A DNA stretch of 64,000 nucleotides from CAYVMX01 sp964452725 (GCA_964452725.1 CAYVMX010000003.1:1-64000); one strand, 5' to 3'; numbered from the stretch's first letter, positions 16,412 through 25,827 are shown. Numbers and translations: made by a program. Notes: generated by a model not told the origin, from the letters alone.

Positions 16412-18717
16412 TAGCAGCAAGTTTCGTCGATGTGCCGAGTACTCACACCAATGCTGCTGCGATTGATTATCTCACGACAGAAGGTGTGATCGGTGGTTAT
16501 CCTGACGGCTCTTTCCGACCGGATCAGCCAGTCAATCGAGCAGAGGCGCTCAAGATTATCTTGCTCGGTAGTCAGATCGTGACTAGTGCTTCGCGTGCGG
16601 CAGTTTTTCCCGATGTGCCAGCTGAGGCTTGGTTCGCTCCATTTATCAGTACTGCCAAGGATCGTGAGATCGTCGGCGGTTATCCTGATGGGTTTTTTCG
16701 TCCGGAGCAGACGGTCAATCTCGTCGAAGCACTCAAGATGGCGCTGACCGCCAATCAGATTGTGCTGGACAATTACGCGACTACAGCTCAGGTCTTTGCC
16801 GACACTGAGGCTGGTGCGTGGTATAGCGCCTTTCTCAGCTATGCCAAGCAGTTTGAGCTGGTCGATGGCGACACAGGCGATCGTGTGTATCCAGATCGAT
16901 CATTGACACGTGGTCAGCTCGCGGAGGTGATGTACCGTTATGCGACGCGCATTGATCGTGTCTGTCCGCGCTTACTGGATAATATCAAAACCAAGTCAAC
17001 TGATTATTTCAATGGGCTAACACTTACACAACCATTACCGACGATCTTTTATGAAGATGAGATTTATGCGTTGCGTGGTTCTACGGCTGGGGCAGTGCCA
17101 AAGGTGACAGCTTTTTTTTCCAAGACAAATGGCGAGCAAGTTGTTTTTTCGACAGCTGTCGAAAATGGTGAGTTTGTATTACCGGTCGAATTCCGTGCGC
17201 CAGGATATTACAATTTCGCCGTACTGCCTGGTGAAAGCGGTCGGAGTGTAGTGGCGACAGTGGAAGTAATACCACAGGAGTGTGCTCCAGCCACAGTCGC
17301 CGTGGCAAGCAGTATGCCAACTGGTTTGACCGCTACGACTGTAGACAACGAGCCGATCCTGCGCTGGGACAACGGTACCAACAACCTTACACGTGTGGTG
17401 TTGCGTCAGGGGTCGCATCGTTATGAGCGACTGCTATCGGCTGGACAGACGGAGCTGGTGCTTGATCCAGTAGACTTCACTGATTGGGAGGTCGGTAGCG
17501 CGACGGTTCAAGTCTTCGGTGCGTATGCGGAGGGCGGTGTCAGCTATGCGCCGAGGACAGAGTGGGTAGCAAGTGATCCATTGACACTAAATATCGCTCA
17601 GCATTATTTTTCTGAGTGGCGTACCGATGTGCTCTCACTCTCTCTATTGCCAGAGACGCATGGTGATGCTCTGACGCTGGCTGGCACTAGCTCTATCGCG
17701 CTGGAGACGACAGCTTATCTGGTCTCACCAAGTGGTACAGTAAAAGAGTTTACTTTCGTCGGTGAGCCAAACGAACTCCTAGCTGGTAGTAGTTTTACGC
17801 TCAATCTCAATTTTTCTGAAGTGGGTACATATATAGTCGAAATAAATGATACAAGTGGATTGGCAGTGCTCAACCATCCGCTTTACCAGACTGGTACTTT
17901 TCCACTTTTGCCGGATTTTCAAGATCTCCGTGATACTGTCAAATCAGCGGCTGGTTTCTCACTCAATCGTGAGCGTTCGATCTGGCTACGCTTGGTCAAC
18001 TCTGCACGAGCACAGGCTGGGCTTGGTGCGGTCACTCTGAGTCCTGAGCTGTCTGAGATCGCTCAAGATTATGCCGAGCAGATGGCTACGAATAATTTTT
18101 TTGGACATGTGGGGCTAGACGGTCGTGATCCAGAGGCGCGTCGCACAGCAGCTGGTTGGCCACTCTCAGTCGGTGAAAATCTCGCACAAGATATGAATAC
18201 TCAATACGCCCATGCTGGGCTAATGCGCTCAGCCGCGCATCGTGCCAATATCTTAAACCCCGAATGGGGGCAGGTAGGACTAGGGATCGCAGAAAACTCA
18301 CGTGGTGAGCGCCTCTTTGTCCAAGAGTTCAGCGTCACACTCAAGACTGAGCCTACGCTGGACACTTTGGCAGATGAGCTCTTCGCTAGCTTGAGTGCTG
18401 CGCGACAGTCACGTGGTTTGGTTGCCTTTAGCTCACATGCCAATATCCAAGCTGCTGCCGATAGTTGGAGTAAACAAATGACAGCTGGCAATTTCCTAGA
18501 TACAGTCCATGGTCCTGCTAGTCTAGAGGCGACAGTGCGTGCACAAGGTTTCTCCGGCTCGATCAAGGCGCTGATTTTCAAAGCCAGCCGACTAGCCGAT
18601 ATCGAGGCTAATCTGCTCGCGGATGAAAATTTCCTGACGGTGGAGTTCGGCACGCTAGCGATCGGAGTCGCGCAGGGTGACGATGGTGTCTACCGTGCGA
18701 CGGTGATTTTTCGCTAA
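16291..18717 (+). CDS. S-layer-anchored SLH protein with CAP domain
   Basis: 808 residues. A signal peptide (FVVAFVALALLVAAPKEVVAAS) is followed by three SLH domains (about residues 42-215; SFVDVP, GVIGGYPDGSFRPDQPVNRAEA), which bind secondary cell-wall polymer or the S-layer. A beta-rich middle region leads to a CAP/SCP-PR1 domain (about 555-685: LNRERSIWLRLVNSARAQAGL, GENLA, HRANIL, GLG), then a diverged second CAP-like stretch. Bacterial CAP proteins are extracytoplasmic and of mostly unknown activity. The start must be at 16291 or a TTG four codons on, since later starts lose the signal peptide. It ends overlapping the convergent SLH protease by 4 bp. Confidence 0.85.
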   Translation: MFDRLLDRVSARIVCSGFCARTFVVAFVALALLVAAPKEVVAASFVDVPSTHTNAAAIDYLTTEGVIGGYPDGSFRPDQPVNRAEALKIILLGSQIVTSASRAAVFPDVPAEAWFAPFISTAKDREIVGGYPDGFFRPEQTVNLVEALKMALTANQIVLDNYATTAQVFADTEAGAWYSAFLSYAKQFELVDGDTGDRVYPDRSLTRGQLAEVMYRYATRIDRVCPRLLDNIKTKSTDYFNGLTLTQPLPTIFYEDEIYALRGSTAGAVPKVTAFFSKTNGEQVVFSTAVENGEFVLPVEFRAPGYYNFAVLPGESGRSVVATVEVIPQECAPATVAVASSMPTGLTATTVDNEPILRWDNGTNNLTRVVLRQGSHRYERLLSAGQTELVLDPVDFTDWEVGSATVQVFGAYAEGGVSYAPRTEWVASDPLTLNIAQHYFSEWRTDVLSLSLLPETHGDALTLAGTSSIALETTAYLVSPSGTVKEFTFVGEPNELLAGSSFTLNLNFSEVGTYIVEINDTSGLAVLNHPLYQTGTFPLLPDFQDLRDTVKSAAGFSLNRERSIWLRLVNSARAQAGLGAVTLSPELSEIAQDYAEQMATNNFFGHVGLDGRDPEARRTAAGWPLSVGENLAQDMNTQYAHAGLMRSAAHRANILNPEWGQVGLGIAENSRGERLFVQEFSVTLKTEPTLDTLADELFASLSAARQSRGLVAFSSHANIQAAADSWSKQMTAGNFLDTVHGPASLEATVRAQGFSGSIKALIFKASRLADIEANLLADENFLTVEFGTLAIGVAQGDDGVYRATVIFR

Positions 18718-20402
18718 AACCACTCCAGCGCCTTTTGCATTACTTCATCAGCTGCGGTGTTTTCATCTTCAGCTACGGCGATGTCTGGCGTGATACCATT
18801 GCCTTGGATTGGTTGGAAGTTGGGACTCAGCCAGTGGGCGATCGTGAGCTTCAGCGCGGTACCATCGGAAAAAAACGAGAGCTCTTGGACGGTGCCCTTA
18901 CCAAAGCTTTGACTACCGACGATCGCAGCGACATTGTGGTCCTGAAGCGCACCAGCGACGATCTCAGAGGCACTAGCGCTACCTTTGTTGACCAGTACTA
19001 GTGTTCGGTAGCCGTCCAGTAGTGGTGTTCGGTTGGTCCTGTAGACTGTGTCGTTGCTTGGATCGCGGTAGCGAGCGGTGGCTGCGACTGAGCCATTTGG
19101 TAGGAAGTAGCCGAGCATGTCGATAGCAGTATTGAGCAGACCACCAGGATTATTCCGTAGGTCGAGGACGATGCCTTTTGGCTTCTGCGCTATGATCTCG
19201 GCAGCTGCTTTGCCAAACTCCTCAGCAGTAGTCACGCCAAACTGACTAATCGATACTACGGCGATATTATTATTAAATGTTAGTTCGACAGATTTGACCT
19301 CGACACGTGCACGCGTGACGATAAAGCTTTGTGTCTGACCATTGCGCCTAATGGTGATCTGTATATCTGTACCAGTAGGGCCTTTGATACGGCCAGCAAC
19401 CTCACTGACGGTCATACCCTTGACTGATTTACCACCGACTGCGGTGATGACATCATCGGGTTTGAGTCCGGCTTCTTCTGCTGGTGAGCCTTTGATCGGA
19501 CTAACAATGACAACATCGCCAGTTTTTTCGTCCTCCGAGAGGTACGCGCCGATACCTTCTACCTCTCCTGAGAGTCCGTCGGAGAAGGCGTTGCTAGCCT
19601 CTGGCGTAAAGAAATTGGAGTACGGATCACCGAGTGAATCGACAATACCTTTGGCAGCTGCCTGAATCATGACAGTCTCGTCGATTTGGTTCTCAAAGAG
19701 GAATTTACTTGTTATCTGATTCCAAATGATTTCAAGCAATTCATTATTTGGTATGACGCTACTACGACTAGTCTGAACTACGACGACCGATCCTTCGTTA
19801 AAATTATCTAGCTTATAAAAAAGCTCTGCTGCGCCAGCTCTCGTGAGAGCCTGATTGACACCAAACTTGCCATCGGCGACAGGAGCCATCACGTCAGCCT
19901 TGACCGCGCGATAGACGTACGGTGCGTACATATGACGACTGGGTACATCACGGAAGCCAAAGTATTCCTCGACGATAGTCGGCGGCGTACCGACACCAAA
20001 GAGTGCTAGCCCTAGTCGGGCAGCCTCACCACGTGTGAGCACACGCTCTGGACCAAATTTGTCACGATAGTCTGACAACATGCCAAAACGCTCAGCCTCA
20101 GCGACATATGGTGCGAACCAACTTTCGACGGGGACATCGTTGAAGCGTGTACGAGAGTTTTTATCCAGCTTGCTTGCGTCGACACCTGCGGCGAGGAGCC
20201 CCATAGTGAGGAACTCTGCGCGAGTGATTGGGCGCTTGGGGTTGAACTGCCCGCTATCATTACCGACTCCGATCGACCCTAGCCATTCGATTGCCTTTGC
20301 TTGTGGATTTTGGGCTGTGATATCGGTGAAGGTGGCCAAAGCAGGATTGACAGTGATCATCAAGATGATCGTCGCAACGAGTAGGCGGTAGAAATTAGAC
20401 AT
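18714..20402 (-). CDS. SLH-anchored C-terminal processing protease (S41)
   Basis: 562 residues from the ATG at 20402 (MSNFYRLLVA); an upstream in-frame start lacks support. Order: signal peptide, SLH domains (about 25-205; FTDITAQNPQAKAIEWLGSIG, RPITRAEFLTMGLL, VLTRGEAARLGLALFG), PDZ (about 270-350; GSPAEEAGLKPDDVITAVGG) and S41 peptidase. The catalytic Ser lies in GSASASEIVAGAL and the Lys in SQSFGKGTVQEL. It should cleave exported proteins at the cell surface. SLH at the N-terminus of a Ctp protease suggests retention at the S-layer rather than in the membrane. Confidence 0.9.
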   Translation of the reverse strand: MSNFYRLLVATIILMITVNPALATFTDITAQNPQAKAIEWLGSIGVGNDSGQFNPKRPITRAEFLTMGLLAAGVDASKLDKNSRTRFNDVPVESWFAPYVAEAERFGMLSDYRDKFGPERVLTRGEAARLGLALFGVGTPPTIVEEYFGFRDVPSRHMYAPYVYRAVKADVMAPVADGKFGVNQALTRAGAAELFYKLDNFNEGSVVVVQTSRSSVIPNNELLEIIWNQITSKFLFENQIDETVMIQAAAKGIVDSLGDPYSNFFTPEASNAFSDGLSGEVEGIGAYLSEDEKTGDVVIVSPIKGSPAEEAGLKPDDVITAVGGKSVKGMTVSEVAGRIKGPTGTDIQITIRRNGQTQSFIVTRARVEVKSVELTFNNNIAVVSISQFGVTTAEEFGKAAAEIIAQKPKGIVLDLRNNPGGLLNTAIDMLGYFLPNGSVAATARYRDPSNDTVYRTNRTPLLDGYRTLVLVNKGSASASEIVAGALQDHNVAAIVGSQSFGKGTVQELSFFSDGTALKLTIAHWLSPNFQPIQGNGITPDIAVAEDENTAADEVMQKALEWF

Positions 20403-20470
20403 AACTTGGAATTTTTTTAAAAAAACAAAATAAAGAATAACCAATGCAGTCTAGCAGTTTTCTGCTTCTC

Positions 20471-21361
20471 CTACACGAGTTTTAGGTCTTTTAGTACCGA
20501 GCTGATTTTGGCTTTGTTGGCTGTGCTCGGCTCGGTCAGTGGCAAGCGGACAGCATAGGGTAGCTTGTTCATCTCGGCTAGCGCCCACTTTACGTCGATG
20601 GGGTTATTGTCGAGGAAGTTTGCCTCCATGAGAGCTAAGTACTTGCTATGTAATGTCTGCGCACGTTCCCAGTCACCAGTGTTGGCTGCTGACACTAGCT
20701 CGTGAAATTCACGTGGGATTTCATTGGCAGCGACACCGATACTGGCTTTGCCGCCGAGCTTGATTATCTCTACTGTTTGGCTGTCCTCACCGGACACTAC
20801 TGCGAAGTCAGCAGGTTTATTGTCACAGATCTCTTTGATTTGGACGAGATCGTTACTGGCTTCTTTGACACCGATGATGTTTGGGTGTTTTGCTAGCTCT
20901 AGCGTGGTTGCCGCTTCGACGTTTTTACCTGTGCGGCTGGGGACATTGTAAATAATCAGTGGCATACCGACTTCGGCGATTTTTGTGTAGTGGGCGACTA
21001 GTCCGTCTTGGGTGGGTTTGTTATAGTACGGGCTCAGCGAAAGGATCGCATCGGCACCAGTTTTTTGTGCGTGTTTAGCGAGATCGACCGCCTCGGCAGT
21101 ATTGTTTGATCCAGCACCAGCGATGACAGGTACACGCTTCTTTGCTTCGTCTACGACGATATCTACGACGTGGTGATGCTCGCTATGACTGAGTGTCGCG
21201 CTCTCGCCTGTCGTCCCTGCGACGACGATACCATCGGTACCCGAGGCGATCTGCCAGTCGACCAGTTCACGCAGTTTTGCCTCATTGATCTCGAGTGACT
21301 GTGGATCAAATGGTGTGACGAGGGCGACAAAGGAGCCAGTAAGGTCGGCGTGAGTCAGCAT
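20471..21361 (-). CDS. dapA: 4-hydroxy-tetrahydrodipicolinate synthase
   Basis: 296 residues, a TIM-barrel class I aldolase. GTDGIVVAGTTGESATLSHSEH, SPYYNKPTQDGL, YNVPSRTG (catalytic Tyr) and GVKEASND (Schiff-base Lys) are all present. It condenses pyruvate and aspartate semialdehyde in the diaminopimelate route to lysine and peptidoglycan. Relatives in the DHDPS/NAL family act on other oxo acids, but the motifs fit DapA well. It follows a lipoprotein gene by 8 bp on the same strand. No other dap gene is in the window. Confidence 0.93.
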   Translation of the reverse strand: MLTHADLTGSFVALVTPFDPQSLEINEAKLRELVDWQIASGTDGIVVAGTTGESATLSHSEHHHVVDIVVDEAKKRVPVIAGAGSNNTAEAVDLAKHAQKTGADAILSLSPYYNKPTQDGLVAHYTKIAEVGMPLIIYNVPSRTGKNVEAATTLELAKHPNIIGVKEASNDLVQIKEICDNKPADFAVVSGEDSQTVEIIKLGGKASIGVAANEIPREFHELVSAANTGDWERAQTLHSKYLALMEANFLDNNPIDVKWALAEMNKLPYAVRLPLTEPSTANKAKISSVLKDLKLV

Positions 21362-21369
21362 TGATTTAA

Positions 21370-21870
21370 TTATTTAGTGACTGTGGCGTCAGGGGTGACC
21401 TCTGCGGTTGGTGTATCAGCGGTAGGAGTAGTTGGTGCTGTTTCAGCTGGTGTTTCTGCCAGCGTCTCATTGACAGTGGTCAGTGCTGCATCGATATCTG
21501 TGAGCGAGGTTTCGAGTTCAGCCTTTTGGACTAGTAGCTCAACGGCAGCAGAAGTAGACACCTCGGTAGACTTATCTGTATCGGTGCCGGTCTCGCCACG
21601 GTTGAGTAGCTGGTCGATGGAGTCCATCGCTGCTTGGATACTAGCAACGGCTTCGTCGAGCTGGCGTTTTTTTTCAATCAACGCCTCTTTGGCGTTTTCT
21701 ACTTCGGCGATGACATTTGCGACGCTAGTTTTGACCTCTTCGATTTGTGTCGTGGCTTTGGTCTGTAGATCTTTGGCCTGCTGGACTACACTGGCAGCTG
21801 TCTCACAGCCTGTGAGGAGGAGGCTGGTCGGCAGGATTATGAGGACGAAGACAAGGAGTTTTTTAATCAT
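21370..21870 (-). CDS. Coiled-coil lipoprotein
   Basis: 166 residues from the ATG at 21870 (MIKKLLVFVLIILPT); an in-frame upstream extension is rejected because it puts the lipobox too far in. The lipobox LLTGC gives a lipidated Cys. The mature protein has a long heptad-like helical region (AKDLQTKATTQIEEVKTSV...) and a Thr/Ala/Pro-rich tail that should be disordered. No enzymatic motif. Likely an envelope spacer or structural lipoprotein; function unknown. It lies upstream of dapA and divergent from dnaN. Confidence 0.65.
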   Translation of the reverse strand: MIKKLLVFVLIILPTSLLLTGCETAASVVQQAKDLQTKATTQIEEVKTSVANVIAEVENAKEALIEKKRQLDEAVASIQAAMDSIDQLLNRGETGTDTDKSTEVSTSAAVELLVQKAELETSLTDIDAALTTVNETLAETPAETAPTTPTADTPTAEVTPDATVTK

Positions 21871-21900
21871 TACTATGATTTTAAAGAAAAATGGTGTGGT

Positions 21901-21930
21901 TTGTCCAAACTCATATTTTTCCGCTAGAAT
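21901..21930 (+). promoter_or_regulatory. Promoter of dnaN
   Basis: TTGTCC at 21901-21906 and TAGAAT at 21925-21930 with an 18-nt spacer, ending 24 nt before the dnaN ATG. Both boxes are close to sigma-70 consensus. No clear Shine-Dalgarno lies in the leader. Confidence 0.5.
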
Positions 21931-21954
21931 CCAACTAATTAAAAAGCTTTCCAA

Positions 21955-23055
21955 ATGCTCCTAACTTGCGATCAAGGCGACCTCATGGCAGCGCTCACGA
22001 CTGTGAGTAAGGCAGTCAATATCAACAACACGCTACCAGTACTCAACAATATCCTGCTCAAGGCAGAAAATAAAAAGCTGACCTTTGCAGCGACGAATTT
22101 GGAGATCGCGATTACAACCAGTATCTCCGCAGAAATTAAAAACGAAGGTAGTCTCACTGTACCAGCGAGGCTTTTCACTAGCTATGCTGGTCTGCTCTCT
22201 GCAGGCAAAGTCGAACTGGCGAATAAAGAAGGCCTTGATTTACAAATCAAGGCATCTAAGTCACAGACTCGTATCAAAGGTATCTCGGCAGATGAGTTTC
22301 CACTGATCCCGCAAGTCCAAAAAGACATCAGTCTCGAGCTAGTAGCAGGTGACCTGCTGACTGCGATCCAACAAGTCGCCTTTGCTTCGGCGCGTGACAT
22401 GGTGCGACCAGTACTAGCAGGAGTCAATCTCCATGCGACAAAAAAAGAGGTGCGCCTTGCGGCGACAGATAGTTACCGCCTGTCAGAAAAGGTCCTGACG
22501 CCGACCAAAGGACCAGAGAAAGACTTCACAATCATAATCCCAGCACGGACAGTCATGGAGTTGGCGCGGATCATCGAAAAGGGCAAAGAGCCTGTCACGC
22601 TTGATTTTTCTGGTAGTCAGGTGCTATTCATCTACAAGAATGTAGAGCTGGCGAGTCGTTTGATCGAAGGTGCTTTCCCTGAGTATGGTCAGATTATCCC
22701 CAAGAAGCACTTGACCCAAGTCAATATCAAGACCGACGAGCTCGCTACTGCGGTCAAGCGTGTCAACCTTTTTACCAAGGATAGCCACAACGTAAAACTC
22801 GAAGTATCAGCAGACAAAAAGCTCCTCATTCGTTCTGATGCGACTCAGATTGGCGAAGAAGAAGCCGAAGTCGCTGCGACTATTGCTGGTGCAGAAAACA
22901 CTGCGGCGCTCAATGCGAATTATCTACTGGAGGCACTCGGTGCACTCGGTAGCGCCGATGCCGTACTAGAGCTCGGTGAAAAGACTGCCCCAGTGGTGAT
23001 CAAGCCAGCCAAGGGTAGTGACTATCTCCACTTGATCATGCCGCTGAAGGCTTAG
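21955..23055 (+). CDS. dnaN: DNA polymerase III beta sliding clamp
   Basis: 366 residues with three clamp domains. The N-terminal part (LLTCDQGDLMAALTTVSKAV, LPVLNNILLKAENKKLTFAATNLEIAI) and the C-terminal VVIKPAKGSDYLHLIMPLKA (compare the usual MPxRL ending) are characteristic. It encircles DNA and tethers the replicative polymerase. No dnaA or gyrB lies beside it, so this is not the common dnaA-dnaN origin arrangement. Confidence 0.96.
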   Translation: MLLTCDQGDLMAALTTVSKAVNINNTLPVLNNILLKAENKKLTFAATNLEIAITTSISAEIKNEGSLTVPARLFTSYAGLLSAGKVELANKEGLDLQIKASKSQTRIKGISADEFPLIPQVQKDISLELVAGDLLTAIQQVAFASARDMVRPVLAGVNLHATKKEVRLAATDSYRLSEKVLTPTKGPEKDFTIIIPARTVMELARIIEKGKEPVTLDFSGSQVLFIYKNVELASRLIEGAFPEYGQIIPKKHLTQVNIKTDELATAVKRVNLFTKDSHNVKLEVSADKKLLIRSDATQIGEEEAEVAATIAGAENTAALNANYLLEALGALGSADAVLELGEKTAPVVIKPAKGSDYLHLIMPLKA

Positions 23056-23098
23056 GTAAGTCTTTGAGAGATTAAGTAGTTGAGTTTAATGTTATTTG

Positions 23099-23506
23099 AT
23101 GTCTACTTCCAAACTAAAATCTCAGCCACTTCACTTTCAGCTAATCTTAATCGGTGGATTTATCTTTATCGCGTTTATGCTTTTTGCACTAGCACGCAGT
23201 ATTTATCGTGACAGCTTTCAGGTCGGTAGTTATATCGACCGTTCACTAGTATTGATCGAGTCCAAAAAAGCGACAACTGAGTCGGAGCAAGGTGAACTAG
23301 CATATGTACAGACTCCACAGTACCAGCAAAAGATCGCCAAGGAGCTACTCGGACTCAAAGACCCTGGCGAACAAGTGATAATCCTCACTGGCGAAAACCA
23401 AGACATATCTGGTCTACTACCAGAAGCGCCACTCCGGCAGGAGCAACGCACGCGCGAGCTGCTCACAGGACCACAGAAGTGGTGGCGGTATCTTTTTGGG
23501 ATTTAG
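23099..23506 (+). CDS. FtsB/DivIC-like septum formation protein
   Basis: 135 residues from the ATG at 23099 (a TTG one codon earlier is the alternative). One transmembrane helix (FQLILIGGFIFIAFMLFAL) follows a short cytoplasmic N-terminus, then an extracytoplasmic segment with the YVQTPQYQQKIAKELLGLKDPGE stretch typical of FtsB/DivIC/FtsL-type division proteins (spaced Y-x-x-K-x-A-R-E-x-L-G-L-x-x-P-G-E). The coiled coil is short. Probably part of the divisome. thrC starts 30 bp downstream from its own -10 box. Confidence 0.6.
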   Translation: MSTSKLKSQPLHFQLILIGGFIFIAFMLFALARSIYRDSFQVGSYIDRSLVLIESKKATTESEQGELAYVQTPQYQQKIAKELLGLKDPGEQVIILTGENQDISGLLPEAPLRQEQRTRELLTGPQKWWRYLFGI

Positions 23507-23523
23507 TTTTCTCCAGCGTGCTC

Positions 23524-23529
23524 TATAAT
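23524..23529 (+). promoter_or_regulatory. -10 box for thrC, leaderless spacing
   Basis: A perfect TATAAT separated by 6 nt from the GTG at 23536. This decides the thrC start: upstream in-frame starts lie before the promoter and inside the previous gene. Confidence 0.6.
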
Positions 23530-23535
23530 GCTCGG

Positions 23536-25365
23536 GTGAAGTACAAACTAATCTGTGTCGGCTGTTCAAAGATTGTGTCTGAAAAGAAATCTGTCACACG
23601 CTGTCCGAGCTGTGGTGAGGCTTTGGATGTGGTGTCGGATTTCGCTGCGCTAAAGCAGCGCGTTGCCAAGGATTTCGACCGGACTGCTCCGCTCTCGGGT
23701 CGTAAGTACGCGGCTTTTTATCCGCTCAAAAATCCTCGTAAGGTAGTAAGTCTTGGAGAGGGTGGGACACCGCTGATTCAACTAAAAAAAATTGGTCGCC
23801 AACTGAAGCTAAAAAATCTCTATGTAAAAAACGAAGGGCAGAACCCGACTGGTGTCTTCAAGGATCGTGGTTCCCTCGTCGAGGTGACCAAAGCCAAGGA
23901 GTTGAACGCCAAGGCAATCGTCTGCGCCAGCACGGGTAATATGGCTGCCTCTGTGAGCGCGTATGCAGCCCTCTGCGGTCTGCCGTGCTATGTGCTGATC
24001 CCAGAGGGCACTCCACTGGGCAAGCTCGCTCAGACGCTCTCTTACGGCGCACGCGTGCTTCAGATCCGCGGTACATATGGCGACTGCTGCCGACTGTCGG
24101 AGGAGATGGCGGCGAAGTATCGCTATTATCTCGCAGGGGATTATGCTTTCCGCGGAGAAGGTCAAAAGTCACTGGCTTTCGAAGTGTGCGAGCAGCTCGG
24201 CTGGGTCGCGCCGGACGTGGTCATCGTACCGGTCGGCTGTGGGACCAATCTCGCAGCGATTTGGCAGGGTTTCGTCGAGTTCAAGCAGCTCGGCTTCATC
24301 AAGAAGCTACCACGTATGATTGCCGTCCAGCCTGAGGGCTGTAGTACGATCGTGGCAGCTTTTCAAAAACACAAAAAGCAAGCTCCCATTGTAAAGCAGC
24401 CACAGACAGTCTGCTCTGCGGTAGGCATCGGTACACCGCTCGATGATGTCAAAGCGCTGCGCTCACTGCGACAATCACACGGTACAGCAGTAGCGGTATC
24501 AGATACAGTGGTCGTTGCAGCCAATCGCTCACTCGGTGCCGAGGAAGCGATCTTTGTCGAGCCGTCTGGTGCGCTGCCGCTGGCAGCAGTCGTTCAACTC
24601 CAAAAGTCCAAACAGATTCAGCCGACCGATACAGTCGTACTAGTGGCGACAGGTGCTGGGCTCAAAGACCCCAAGAACGCGCTAAGAGCACACCCAACTC
24701 CGCCGAGTGTCGAGCCAATCAGTAGTGAGATTGATCGCTTCCTCAAGTACAAGCTCTATGCGATCCGTGCGTCTGGCTATCTCGAAAAAGAAAGGCAACT
24801 CTTTACCAAGGTGCCGACAGCAGCACGACTAGCCGTAGTGATAAAAAAAGAGTTCAACGCAAGTCTCAAAAAAACTCACCTAGCCGAGGTACGAGCTGCG
24901 ATCGGAGCATTCCTCGCCAAGGGTAAATCTGTCGGCAAGGCTGATCTACAGCACTTGCTGGAGGACGCATTGACCGATCTAACGTATGAGACACGTATCT
25001 TGGATGTGTTGGATTACGATCTCCAAGTCACCAAGACCAAGCCACCTGAGGCTACCGTTTGGCTGCGGTTCGCAGGTAGGAAGTGCCACGCCAAAGCGCA
25101 AGGTGTAGGTCCGGTCGATGCGGTACTCAATGCCCTACGGACAGCTATCAAAAATCAAGATAAGCTAAATATTCGACTGACGGATTATTCTGTACGTATC
25201 GATGACAAGGGTACAGCTGCGACGACCGAGGTGAAGATGCGACTACATGACAAGCAAGGTCAGTCAGTGATCGCCTCAGCGACTTCACCAGACATTATCA
25301 CGGCGAGCATTGAAGCTTTTGTAAAAGGTTACAACATCCTCTACTGGAAACAGCAAAGTAAATAA
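23536..25365 (+). CDS. thrC: Threonine synthase fused to LeuA-type regulatory domain
   Basis: 609 residues from the GTG at 23536. An N-terminal zinc ribbon (CVGCSK...CPSCGE) precedes a fold-type II PLP domain: LGEGGTPLIQL, NEGQNPTGVFKDRGS (PLP Lys), CASTGNMAASVSAYA, VPVGCGTNLAA and VATGAGLKDP. It converts O-phosphohomoserine to threonine. After a helical linker, the last 120 residues are a LeuA dimerisation/allosteric domain (ATVWLRFAGRKCHAKAQG, VGPVDAVLNALRTAI, SPDIITASIEAF), as in isopropylmalate and citramalate synthases. Such a domain would let a branched-chain amino acid control threonine synthesis; isoleucine is the natural guess. The fusion is unbroken by any stop. Confidence 0.9.
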   Translation: MKYKLICVGCSKIVSEKKSVTRCPSCGEALDVVSDFAALKQRVAKDFDRTAPLSGRKYAAFYPLKNPRKVVSLGEGGTPLIQLKKIGRQLKLKNLYVKNEGQNPTGVFKDRGSLVEVTKAKELNAKAIVCASTGNMAASVSAYAALCGLPCYVLIPEGTPLGKLAQTLSYGARVLQIRGTYGDCCRLSEEMAAKYRYYLAGDYAFRGEGQKSLAFEVCEQLGWVAPDVVIVPVGCGTNLAAIWQGFVEFKQLGFIKKLPRMIAVQPEGCSTIVAAFQKHKKQAPIVKQPQTVCSAVGIGTPLDDVKALRSLRQSHGTAVAVSDTVVVAANRSLGAEEAIFVEPSGALPLAAVVQLQKSKQIQPTDTVVLVATGAGLKDPKNALRAHPTPPSVEPISSEIDRFLKYKLYAIRASGYLEKERQLFTKVPTAARLAVVIKKEFNASLKKTHLAEVRAAIGAFLAKGKSVGKADLQHLLEDALTDLTYETRILDVLDYDLQVTKTKPPEATVWLRFAGRKCHAKAQGVGPVDAVLNALRTAIKNQDKLNIRLTDYSVRIDDKGTAATTEVKMRLHDKQGQSVIASATSPDIITASIEAFVKGYNILYWKQQSK

Positions 25366-25445
25366 TAATTCCTAATTTTCGGAGTTTTATCCTTGCCAAA
25401 TCAGAGCCAGAGGTTTAATTTAAGTTTGATTTAATCTCCAGACTC

Positions 25446-25769
25446 ATGTCTCCAAAGACAAACAACGCAGAGCCAGAAAGAGATATTACGGTTGTTTTTG
25501 AACAATATGGCGAGACTACGGATGAAAGAGGTATGTCTATGTCAGATGGGATCTTGGTTATCCGCGCCAATGGTCGCATTGCGCTGACGCAGTCTGGTGT
25601 TTGGCGGCAGGACACAGCAGGTTTGAAAATCTCTGGTCTAAACCCAAAGAGCGTCGAGCATCAAGACCTCATAGCAGAAATTTTGAACGAGCAAAATTTA
25701 CCAGCAGCAGTACGTCAGCGTTTGGAGATCTTATTGCCCGATGAGAGATCTAGCGCTGGTCACGCCTGA
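25446..25769 (+). CDS. Hypothetical cytoplasmic protein
   Basis: 107 residues, acidic, no signal peptide or membrane segment. A beta-rich first half (DGILVIRANGRIALTQSGVW) and a helical second half (HQDLIAEILNEQNLPAAVRQRLEILL) are predicted by eye. Codon use resembles its neighbours, and it sits in line between thrC and ilvE, so it is probably real. I recognise no family. Confidence 0.5.
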   Translation: MSPKTNNAEPERDITVVFEQYGETTDERGMSMSDGILVIRANGRIALTQSGVWRQDTAGLKISGLNPKSVEHQDLIAEILNEQNLPAAVRQRLEILLPDERSSAGHA

Positions 25770-25827
25770 ACTTCCCAACGTACTGGACTCCTGCTAAAAT
25801 AAAGCTCTGTTTTAGCCTACTTCGCCA

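Noticed and set aside
21901..23055. Chromosome origin beside dnaN
   Set aside because: No dnaA, gyrB or recF nearby, no DnaA-box cluster, and no change of gene orientation typical of an origin.
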